Assembly: GCA_029262455.1 (NCBI GenBank)
Contig: JAJCZJ010000049.1
Span: 23,395 to 87,394, forward strand
Length of the DNA stretch: 64,000 bases
Source: Deltaproteobacteria bacterium
GTDB taxonomy: Bacteria; Desulfobacterota; Binatia; HRBIN30; CADEER01
Direction of reading: 5' to 3'
This document shows, piece by piece, positions 16,828 to 24,044 of this stretch; the stretch's first letter is position 1; each line of letters begins with the position of its first letter. The notes beneath the pieces are model-generated. The model made no database searches, was not told the DNA's origin, and was given only the letters and a program-made list of their open reading frames with translations. Position numbers and translations under genes: made by a program.

Positions 16828-17889
16828 ATGTCGGAGCCGATCAAGGTGGGGATCGTCGGTGGGTCTGGATATGCCGGTGGCGAGCTGATGCGCTTGTTAC
16901 TCGGCCATCCCAAAGCCGAGATCGCTTGGGTTACCTCGCGCGGTGACAAGGATCTGGAGGCTGTGCATCGCAACCTGATGGGTACCGGATTGCGCTTTGT
17001 TCGCGAGGAAGACGCCGGGCCGTGTGACGTAGCGTTTCTGTGTATGCCGTCCCGTGAGTCGATGACCAGAGCGCCGGCTTATCTCGAGGCGGGGACCAAA
17101 GTGGTCGATATCGGCTCTGACTTTCGACTCAAGGATCAGGGGCTTTTCGAGCGCGTTTATGGCGGCAGCCATGCCTGCTGGGGCCTCGTCGGGGAGTCTC
17201 CCTACGGCGTGACCGAGTTGCACCGAGAGGCGATCGCCGGGGCTCGGCTGGTCGCAAACCCGGGATGCTTCGCTTACACCACGATTCTCACTCTAGCGCC
17301 GCTGGTGAAGGCGGGTTTGGTCGATCTCGACCGGATTGTGGTGAACGGATTGACGGGGACCTCCGGGGCGGGGGCCGAGCCGAAAGTTTCAAGTAGCCAC
17401 AGTGAGATTGCGAACTCCGCGTTTCCCTACAATGTCGTCGACCATCGCCACACGTACGAAATCGAACAGGAACTCAGCGGCGTTGCGGTAGGGAAGGTTC
17501 AGGTACATTTCACGCCGATCTTCTGTCCTTTTCCGCGCGGAATCTTATCCGTTTGCAGTGGATTTTCGACGCGATCGGTGTCCCGCGATGAAGTCTTGGC
17601 GACGTATCGTGAATTCTATGCAGGAGAGCCCTTCATCGACGTCGTCGGGTTGCCGAAAGACCCAGCGGTTTCTTGGGAGTACTTGCCGTATCCCAGTGTT
17701 GCCCACCTGGCCGGATCAAACTACGTACAGCTTGGCGTGGATGTCGATCCCGATCGAGGCCGAATCGTGGCGATCGGGGCCATGGATAATTTGGGCAAGG
17801 GGGCCGCTTCGTCTGCGATTCAGAATATGAACTGCATGCTGGGGTATTCGGAAGAGTTGGGAATCGCTGGCCGGGGACTGCACCCGTAA
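16828..17889 (+). CDS. argC: N-acetyl-gamma-glutamyl-phosphate reductase
   Basis: A 353-residue enzyme of arginine biosynthesis that reduces N-acetyl-glutamyl phosphate to the semialdehyde with NADPH. Rossmann start KVGIVGGSGYAGGELMRLL, catalytic Cys in VANPGCFAYTT (about 147), and HRHTYEIEQEL with the conserved His nearby; the C-terminus DNLGKGAASSAIQNMN is diagnostic. I use the ATG at 16828, preceded by GGAGAG and directly at the start of homology; an upstream in-frame ATG at 16774 adds an 18-residue tail that the family lacks. No other arg gene is adjacent. Confidence 0.95.
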   Translation: MSEPIKVGIVGGSGYAGGELMRLLLGHPKAEIAWVTSRGDKDLEAVHRNLMGTGLRFVREEDAGPCDVAFLCMPSRESMTRAPAYLEAGTKVVDIGSDFRLKDQGLFERVYGGSHACWGLVGESPYGVTELHREAIAGARLVANPGCFAYTTILTLAPLVKAGLVDLDRIVVNGLTGTSGAGAEPKVSSSHSEIANSAFPYNVVDHRHTYEIEQELSGVAVGKVQVHFTPIFCPFPRGILSVCSGFSTRSVSRDEVLATYREFYAGEPFIDVVGLPKDPAVSWEYLPYPSVAHLAGSNYVQLGVDVDPDRGRIVAIGAMDNLGKGAASSAIQNMNCMLGYSEELGIAGRGLHP

Positions 17890-17940
17890 CGAGCCCTCGG
17901 CATTTGCATTCGATGTAGAGCCTCAGGCACGCTTGAAACG

Positions 17941-18786
17941 ATGGACGGAGAGAACCGATTATTGGCCCCCCTCAAGGTCGCCGAGGGATGGCTCCGGGTC
18001 GGCGTGGGCTTGCTATGGACCACTGTCCTTGGGATTCCACTTCTGGCCTTCATCTACAGCCGGTACGTCGTCGGACTGGTATGCTCTGTTTTTGGTCGGC
18101 CGGACTTGCTCGACGGCGCGGTCGATCGCAACGTCCAGACGTTCGAGATGGTGTCGCGAGACTACTGGGCGCGGGGCATCTTCGTGATCACGAGGATGTC
18201 GTTCTGCGCCCGTGAGGAGACCCACATCGAGTGGAAACGGACGCACGTAATCTGTGCGAACCACACCAGTGTCTTCGACATTTTCGCACTCATGAGTGCA
18301 GTTCCCGTGCCGGTTCGCTTCGTCGCGAAGCAGGAGCTCGAAAAGTGGCCGATCATCGGCTGGTCGCTGCGGCCTTCTGGGCAGGTGCTGGTCAACCGGG
18401 CCGATCGCGCCGAGGCGATTCGTTCGATATCAGAGGCCGCTCTGAGCGACGTGCGTGGCCAGATCATCTTCTTCGTAGAGGGCACCCGATCTCCCGATGG
18501 CTCATTGTTGCCATTCAAGAAGGGGGCCTTTCACTTTGCCTTGGCCAACCAATTGCCATTGTTGCCGACCGCGATCGGTGGTGCCCATACCGCGCTCTCG
18601 CGGCGAGCTTGGTGGAAGCTCAATCCGGGAAGCGAGATCCAGGTCGATTTTTGTAGACCGATTGAAGTTCCACATGCCTGGGACGAGAAAGATCGGGCAC
18701 ACTTAATCGAACACCTGCGAGAACAGACTCGACACGCGATCAGTGAAGCGCTGGACCGCAGCGAAGCGGAGCGTAGAGCGGCGTGA
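17941..18786 (+). CDS. 1-acyl-sn-glycerol-3-phosphate acyltransferase family protein
   Basis: A 281-residue PlsC-family acyltransferase. An N-terminal membrane segment (GVGLLWTTVLGIPLLAFIY) is followed by the catalytic block CANHTSVFDIFALMS (NHxxxxD), FVAKQELEKWPIIGW, the substrate block FVEGTRSPDGSLLPFKKGAF (EGTR) and LPLLPTAIGG. It would acylate lysophosphatidic acid at sn-2 in phospholipid synthesis at the inner membrane. It is 51 bases after argC and is followed by a hairpin shared with the convergent OmpA-type gene. Confidence 0.9.
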   Translation: MDGENRLLAPLKVAEGWLRVGVGLLWTTVLGIPLLAFIYSRYVVGLVCSVFGRPDLLDGAVDRNVQTFEMVSRDYWARGIFVITRMSFCAREETHIEWKRTHVICANHTSVFDIFALMSAVPVPVRFVAKQELEKWPIIGWSLRPSGQVLVNRADRAEAIRSISEAALSDVRGQIIFFVEGTRSPDGSLLPFKKGAFHFALANQLPLLPTAIGGAHTALSRRAWWKLNPGSEIQVDFCRPIEVPHAWDEKDRAHLIEHLREQTRHAISEALDRSEAERRAA

Positions 18787-18797
18787 TCGGCGAGTAA

Positions 18798-18826
18798 CGA
18801 GCGGGGACCGGTCTGATCCCCGCTCG
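18798..18826. terminator. hairpin between convergent plsC-like and OmpA genes
   Basis: Perfect 10-bp arms, CGAGCGGGGA at 18798-18807 and TCCCCGCTCG at 18817-18826, with a 9-base loop. On the plus strand it is followed by CGTTT; on the minus strand it lies just after the OmpA stop. Likely a bidirectional terminator. Confidence 0.65.
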
Positions 18827-18833
18827 CGTTTGA

Positions 18834-19541
18834 CTACTTCGGCTCGGAGCCAGAGCCGCCCTGGGCCGCGTGCTCGGCGCGCAGCCCTGAATCGGGCTTG
18901 ATGACGAGTTCGACCCGGCGGTTGAGCTGACGACCTTCCCGGGTTTCGTTGTTCGCTACCGGACGAGATTCGCCGTCACCGCGCGTGCTGATTCGTGCGC
19001 TGCTGACTCCATCCGCCGTGAGTTGTTCAGCGACTGCTCGGGCCCGGCGCAGCGAAAGCTCGTAGTTCATTTCCTCGGCGCCCCGACTATCGGTGTGGCC
19101 CGTGATCGTTACCAGCGTCCGCGGGTACTTTGATAGGATGCCACCGACCTCGAGCAGCTTATTCCGAGCGCCGGGTTGGACCGCAGCGCTCCCCGAATCG
19201 AAGAGCACATCGCTGCCGAGAGAGATGTAGATCGTTTCCTGCTCACGGCGGATTCGATCTTGCTCCGACAGGACTGCCTGCATTTCGCGAGCCTGTTTGT
19301 CCATGTAGTTGCCGAGTAGGCCGCCGCCGACTCCGCCGATAGCAGCGCCGATGGCAGCACCTTTCCAGGCACCCTCACCACCGTCTGCAATGGCACCGAT
19401 CGCGGAGCCGATGGCGGCGCCGCCGACAGTGCCTAAGACGGCTCCTTTGGTTGTGCCAGATTGCTGTTGGTAGGCTTGGCAGCCGGGGAGACTCAAGGCG
19501 ATTATTCCGGCCAATAGGGCGGTACCGATTTGTCTTCGCAT
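18834..19541 (-). CDS. OmpA-family lipoprotein with glycine-zipper region
   Basis: A 235-residue outer-membrane lipoprotein. Signal peptide with lipobox LPGC (Cys near 21), then a glycine-zipper stretch (residues about 33-80: GAVLGTVGGAAIGSAIGAIA and a second GAAIGAAIGGVGGGLLGNY) as in YfiB/Pal-like proteins. A short coiled linker follows, then an OmpA C-terminal domain (about 105-215) with FDSGSAAVQPGARNKL, ITGHTDSRGAEEMN and LSLRRARAVAEQL, which binds peptidoglycan. The tail ends GSGSEPK. It links the outer membrane to the wall. Confidence 0.9.
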   Translation of the reverse strand: MRRQIGTALLAGIIALSLPGCQAYQQQSGTTKGAVLGTVGGAAIGSAIGAIADGGEGAWKGAAIGAAIGGVGGGLLGNYMDKQAREMQAVLSEQDRIRREQETIYISLGSDVLFDSGSAAVQPGARNKLLEVGGILSKYPRTLVTITGHTDSRGAEEMNYELSLRRARAVAEQLTADGVSSARISTRGDGESRPVANNETREGRQLNRRVELVIKPDSGLRAEHAAQGGSGSEPK

Positions 19542-19659
19542 TTGGTTGGTCCTTCCGTAGTGGGGTACGAGTCGAGACCGGCTCCCGGTTGGGCAGCCTG
19601 GTCATAGGAAAAGTGTACGTGCCGGCCGGAGTGCAGGCAAATGGCGCGGACAGCGTCGC

Positions 19660-20409
19660 CTAGCGTATTGCGTAGACGACGTGCAGCGTCGCCGTGACTC
19701 GGACATCGCCGGGCTCGACCGGGGTCGGGGCCGACGACTCCATCGCCATCGCTGCCCCGCGATAATGCCTAGGCACAATCGATGCCGGTGTCGCGGTGGA
19801 AGCTTCGAGGATCGGGCCCAATTCGACCCCGAGCGCAGCTGCGATGGTGGCTGCCTGATCCTGTGCGTCGCGTGCGGCTGCTGTTTGTGCTTGCGCGGTG
19901 GTGGACTTTCGATCCCGCAGAGTGAAGACCAAATTGCTGACGCGATTCGCGCCCGCTCGGGTGGCGTTGTCGATCAACTTGCCGACTGCGGCAGTGGTGC
20001 GGGTTTCGACCCGCACCTCATTGCGAGCGACGTAGCCCGTGATTTCGGGCGGTTCGTTGCGGTTGCGTTCGCGATGATGATCGTACACCGGATCGAGCGA
20101 ATAACGGGTTGTCGAGACCCGATCGTCCTTACCCAGCAGAGTTTTGATCCGGTCTGCCAAGGCCTTGCTCGTTTGCGCGTTCGCTTCGACCGCGGCAGCG
20201 GCTGTCGGGGCCGTTGTATCGACGGCAAAGCTGATAATCGCCAAGTCAGGTTCGGCGCTCGCCTCGCCTTGTCCTGTCACCCTGATGAGACGTGGGTTGT
20301 CTGCGCACATTGCCGAAGCTTCATGTACGCTATCGGCTAAACCCTCGCCTGCGACTATGGGAGTCGCGCTCACGAAAAGTCCGAGTACGGCGATCAATAC
20401 GATGGGCAT
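19660..20409 (-). CDS. SIMPL (DUF541) domain protein
   Basis: A 249-residue exported protein: signal peptide MPIVLIAVLGLFVSATPIVAG, then the SIMPL pattern beginning LIRVTGQGEASAEPDLAIIS and continuing with NAQTSKALADRIKTLLGKD, a conserved region around GYVARNEVRVETR and a C-terminal strand DVRVTATLHVVYAI. Members are periplasmic or outer-membrane proteins with no known enzymatic activity. It lies 87 bases after the degenerate ABC ATPase on the same strand, but nothing else ties the two together. Confidence 0.85.
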   Translation of the reverse strand: MPIVLIAVLGLFVSATPIVAGEGLADSVHEASAMCADNPRLIRVTGQGEASAEPDLAIISFAVDTTAPTAAAAVEANAQTSKALADRIKTLLGKDDRVSTTRYSLDPVYDHHRERNRNEPPEITGYVARNEVRVETRTTAAVGKLIDNATRAGANRVSNLVFTLRDRKSTTAQAQTAAARDAQDQAATIAAALGVELGPILEASTATPASIVPRHYRGAAMAMESSAPTPVEPGDVRVTATLHVVYAIR

Positions 20410-20496
20410 GGCTCTTGAATGGTAGACGTTGGCCGATCCGTGGGCAAATGGACGATGTCTCGCGGCGGCGTGGTGGTGGCAGCAGCGAACGGGCGG

Positions 20497-21555
20497 TTAG
20501 CGAATTCGCTCGCCGGTCTCAGAGTCGAAGAGGAGCAGCGACTCCGGTGCGGCGTAGGCTCGACGTGGCACGTCGGTTGGATTTCCTGGGATCTGGACCG
20601 CGACCGCTTGGTCGCCGACCTGGCCCTGCACGATCGAGAAGCTTCCCATCGATTGTCGGGTGCTGGGGTCGAGGATTGCCAACAGTGAATTTTTCATCGT
20701 TCCGGAAATGTCGAAGGCTTCCGGCCGAATGCCAACGAGAACGGGTACATCATCGAACCGCGTCGCCAGAGATCCGTTCAGGGTGATGTTCTGGCCAGCG
20801 ATGGCAAGAACATCGCTGCTCCCGCGGGCTGGTATGAAATTAATCCGCGGAGGTTGTCCGATGGCGGCGGCGACTCCTCGAGTCGCTGGGTTTGCGTAGA
20901 GATGAGCGGGCGTGTCGGTTTGGCGAACTTGGCGATCTTCGATGTATGCGATGCGATCGCCGACGATGGTGGCGTCTAAGCCATTGCAGGTCAGATAGAG
21001 CATTGCGGATTGTGTCTGTCGCTGAATGCTGCGCAGATGCGCGCGTGCGTGGAGCCTGTCTTCGTCCGCAAGTGCAGCCAGCGGGTCGTCGAGGACGATG
21101 AGGCCGGGCCTTTTCGCGATTGCTCGAGCGATCGCTACCCGAACGCGGTCGAGCCTTCCAAGTTGTCGCGGCAGTGCTTCGGCGACGGTTTCGAGTTTGA
21201 GCAATGCCAGGAGTTCGTCACGTCGATCAGCGATTACGTCGTCTTCAACGCCCTGGTGTCGTAGGGGGAAGGCGATATTCTCCGCGGCACTCAGGTGTGG
21301 GTAGAGGGCGAGGCTTCGGAATACGATGGAAATGGGCCGCTTCGAGGGATGCAGCTGGTCGCACCGATGCCCGTTGACGGTGATCGTCCCCGCGGCGAGG
21401 TCGTCGAGCCCGGCGATCGAACGGGCGATGGGGCCAGTTGCGGCGGCCGACGAACAAAGGCCAGCGACAGCCTCTCCGTCCGCCATGCGAAGATCGAGCC
21501 GATCTACGGCCGAAGAAACCTGGATCCCATCGAGGTGCGCGTTCGCCATGCTCAA
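20497..21555 (-). CDS. catalytically degenerate ABC-type ATPase (MalK/UgpC-like fold)
   Basis: A full-length 352-residue MalK-type protein whose scaffold is clear (RPISIVFRSLALYPHLSAAE, VAIARAIAKRPGLIVLDDPL, a TOBE-like C-terminal part after about 235) but whose catalytic positions are all changed. The Walker A position reads CSSAAATGP (34-42; Lys replaced by Thr40), the Q-loop Gln is Arg80, the LSGGQ signature is LGRLD (132-136), the Walker B Glu is Asp157, and the switch His is Cys190 (LTCNG). The frame is intact, so this is a maintained pseudo-ATPase more than a decayed gene. No permease or binding protein lies nearby. It follows a small zinc-ribbon gene by 55 bases. Function is unknown; a regulatory or structural role is possible. 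Confidence 0.75.
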   Translation of the reverse strand: MSMANAHLDGIQVSSAVDRLDLRMADGEAVAGLCSSAAATGPIARSIAGLDDLAAGTITVNGHRCDQLHPSKRPISIVFRSLALYPHLSAAENIAFPLRHQGVEDDVIADRRDELLALLKLETVAEALPRQLGRLDRVRVAIARAIAKRPGLIVLDDPLAALADEDRLHARAHLRSIQRQTQSAMLYLTCNGLDATIVGDRIAYIEDRQVRQTDTPAHLYANPATRGVAAAIGQPPRINFIPARGSSDVLAIAGQNITLNGSLATRFDDVPVLVGIRPEAFDISGTMKNSLLAILDPSTRQSMGSFSIVQGQVGDQAVAVQIPGNPTDVPRRAYAAPESLLLFDSETGERIR

Positions 21556-21610
21556 CTACACAGTGTACCACGCGTGTAGCGATCGGCGAGTGCCGTTTGC
21601 CGATGGGGAG

Positions 21611-21841
21611 CTAAACTGATCGCTGAGGAAGTAGCCAAGCTTGACGGCACCCGCGGTTCTTACAGAACCACTTATCGCCGTCACTGAACGCTGTGAGGCA
21701 TCGTTCTTCTCCCCCGGCAAGGCGGATGACTGGATGGTGTTCGGCGCAGTTCTCACAGTTGACGAAGCGCCCACCGTGGCCCAGATGCCGCTTCGCTGGG
21801 CGCTTGGCGCGCCGCGATTCGAGATCGATAATCACTGCCAT
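21611..21841 (-). CDS. small zinc-ribbon-like protein
   Basis: A 76-residue protein with two Cys pairs: CENCAEH near 29-35 and WFCKNRGCRQAW near 57-68, with a further Cys and His between. The spacing suggests one zinc ribbon. It starts MAVIIDLESRRAKR, and a GGGAGA ribosome site precedes the ATG. It is not recognised as a named family. It is divergent from nadE and 55 bases upstream of the degenerate ABC ATPase, so the two may be cotranscribed. A nucleic-acid-binding or metal-binding role is only a guess. Confidence 0.6.
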   Translation of the reverse strand: MAVIIDLESRRAKRPAKRHLGHGGRFVNCENCAEHHPVIRLAGGEERCLTAFSDGDKWFCKNRGCRQAWLLPQRSV

Positions 21842-22004
21842 ATATTCTCCCTACCCGTTGTGCGGATTACACCACACGAGGGGGATTGTCACCCCCGGGG
21901 GCGAGCAATCTGCGGACGTATTTTGCCCGGTCGTTTACCGCTGTGCCGGGCCGTGTATGATGGAGGATCGACGCTTTTGGGGTAGATCGCGGCGGACGAA
22001 TTTC

Positions 22005-24044
22005 ATGACAAAGGTAACGACAAGCGGCTTTGAAGATTCCCGTACGCACGGCTTTGCACGGGTTGCGGTTTGCATACCCAAAGTGCACGTCGCAGACCCT
22101 GCTAGGAACGCTTCTTCGCATCTAAAGTATCTGAAGAAAGTGTATCGCGAGGGAGCTGTATACGCGCTGTGCCCCGAGTTGGGCCTGAGTGCGTACACGT
22201 GTGGAGACCTGTTTTTTGACGATACCCTGCAGCGTTCGTGCGAAGATGCTTTAGGGGATATTGCCGTCGCCACCGAGCAGATGAGCATGTTGCTCTCGGT
22301 CGGACTGCCTATCCGAGTCGGCTCGCTGCTGTTGAACTGCGCGGTGACTCTCTATCGAGGTAAGCCGGTTGCGGTAACGCCGAAGAGCTTTTTGCCGAAC
22401 TATCGCGAGTTCTATGAGCAGCGCTGGTTTGCTGCGGCGAAAGTTTGCACGACACCGGAGATCGAATTGATCGGCGAGGTCGTGCCGATCGGATCGGACA
22501 TCATCGTCGAAGCACGTCACATTCCGGGGTTCGCCCTGCATACGGAGATTTGTGAGGATCTCTGGGTGCCGATCCCACCCAGTGCGAGGGCGGCGTTGAG
22601 TGGTGCCACTGTGCTTGCGAACCTCTCCGCGTCGAATATCACCGTTGCCAAATCGGAATACCGGCGCACGCTGGTGATCGGCTCGTCGGCACGAAACCTC
22701 GCGGTCCAAATGTACGCCGCCGCTGGTTTCGGTGAGTCGACGGCCGACCTGGCTTGGGACGGCGAGGGCCTGATCGCGGAACGAGGACACCTTCTCTCCG
22801 AGACCGAGCGTTTCTCTCTAGCCGGCTCGTCGGCGATCGTAGACGTAGACTTAGGAGCCGTCGCACAGGACCGGATGCGCCAGACATCCTTTGCCGATAA
22901 CGTTGTGGACGCCGGTGCAACCTTCCGACGTATCGTGTGTGGAGAAGGCGAGGATGCCAGGGAGCCCGCCGTCTACAACAGTTTTCTTCGCGTTGTCGAT
23001 CCGCACCCGTTTGTGCCAGCGGATTCGGCCAAGCGAGATGAACGGTGCCGCGAGGTCTTCTCGATCCAGGCGACGTCGCTAGCGCGCCGGCTCGAGGCAC
23101 TGCCAGATGAAAGTCGGCGATTGGTGATCGGGGTTTCGGGTGGCCAGGACTCGACGCACGCGCTGCTAGTCGCTGCGCGCGCCGTTGACTTGCTCGGATT
23201 GCCGCGTGATCGGATCCTGGCGATCACCATGCCGGGCCTGGGGACGACTGACCGAACCCGCAATAACGCCCGGCATTTATCCGAAGCTCTCGGCGCACGG
23301 CTCCACGAAGTGCCGATCGGCGAACTCAGTGAAGAAGTGTTTCGGATTGTCGAACACCCCAGCGAAGTCGAAGATTTGACTTTCGAGAACGTGCAAGCGT
23401 GGTTGCGGAAGCTTTTGCTTTTTTCGATGGCATCGCGGCACCGGGCGCTCGATCTTGGGACCGGCGATCTCTCAGAACTCGCGTTGGGCTGGTGTACCTA
23501 CGGCGGCGACCATATGTCGCACTACGGTGTCAATGCCGGCGTTCCGAAGACGTTGATTACCTATCTGATCCGTTGGGCTACGGAACGGGTATTCGGCGAT
23601 GACAAAAAGCTCGTCGGGGTGTTGATGGATATCCTCGCCACTCCGATATCGCCTGAGCTCAAAAGACCGGATGGCAACGGCGAGATCGCTCAACGGTCCG
23701 AAGATGTCATCGGGCCTTACGAGCTGCACGACTTTTTCTTGTATCACTTTCTTCGATTTGGCGCCGAGCCTGGCAAGATTGCTCGCCTGTGTTTGCATGC
23801 GTTCGACGGACGCTATGACCTGGCGACGATTCGGCGCTGGCTGATCGTTTTCCTCGAACGCTTTGTGCGCAGCCAGTACAAGAGGGACTGCCTACCGGGA
23901 GGGCCCAAGGTGGGATCGGGTGGTGCACTTTCGCCGCGCGGTGATTGGCGGATGCCGGCCGATGCGACCGCCGACATCTGGCTCGAGGCCGCTCGCCGGA
24001 TTCCTGAGCAGCTACCTCAACAGTCCGTTTCTGACCGAGACTAG
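22005..24044 (+). CDS. nadE: glutamine-dependent NAD(+) synthetase
   Basis: A 680-residue two-domain enzyme of the long (mycobacterial) type. The N-terminal nitrilase-like domain holds the glutaminase triad: Glu in CPELGLSAYTCGD, Lys in PKSFLPNYREFYE, Cys in TEICEDLWVP. The synthetase domain begins around residue 350 with the ATP P-loop GVSGGQDSTHALL and contains DLGTGDLSELALGWCTYGGD. It converts deamido-NAD plus glutamine to NAD using ATP. The ATG at 22005 starts exactly at the family N-terminus (SHGFARVAV-like HGFARVAVCIP follows) and gives the usual length; earlier in-frame ATGs are unlikely. It overlaps the convergent aceE by 4 bases. Confidence 0.95.
   Translation: MTKVTTSGFEDSRTHGFARVAVCIPKVHVADPARNASSHLKYLKKVYREGAVYALCPELGLSAYTCGDLFFDDTLQRSCEDALGDIAVATEQMSMLLSVGLPIRVGSLLLNCAVTLYRGKPVAVTPKSFLPNYREFYEQRWFAAAKVCTTPEIELIGEVVPIGSDIIVEARHIPGFALHTEICEDLWVPIPPSARAALSGATVLANLSASNITVAKSEYRRTLVIGSSARNLAVQMYAAAGFGESTADLAWDGEGLIAERGHLLSETERFSLAGSSAIVDVDLGAVAQDRMRQTSFADNVVDAGATFRRIVCGEGEDAREPAVYNSFLRVVDPHPFVPADSAKRDERCREVFSIQATSLARRLEALPDESRRLVIGVSGGQDSTHALLVAARAVDLLGLPRDRILAITMPGLGTTDRTRNNARHLSEALGARLHEVPIGELSEEVFRIVEHPSEVEDLTFENVQAWLRKLLLFSMASRHRALDLGTGDLSELALGWCTYGGDHMSHYGVNAGVPKTLITYLIRWATERVFGDDKKLVGVLMDILATPISPELKRPDGNGEIAQRSEDVIGPYELHDFFLYHFLRFGAEPGKIARLCLHAFDGRYDLATIRRWLIVFLERFVRSQYKRDCLPGGPKVGSGGALSPRGDWRMPADATADIWLEAARRIPEQLPQQSVSDRD

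Noticed and set aside
20497..21555. Pseudogene explanation of the degenerate ABC ATPase
   Set aside because: The frame is full length with an intact scaffold, which fits selection better than decay; kept as a feature with this caveat.
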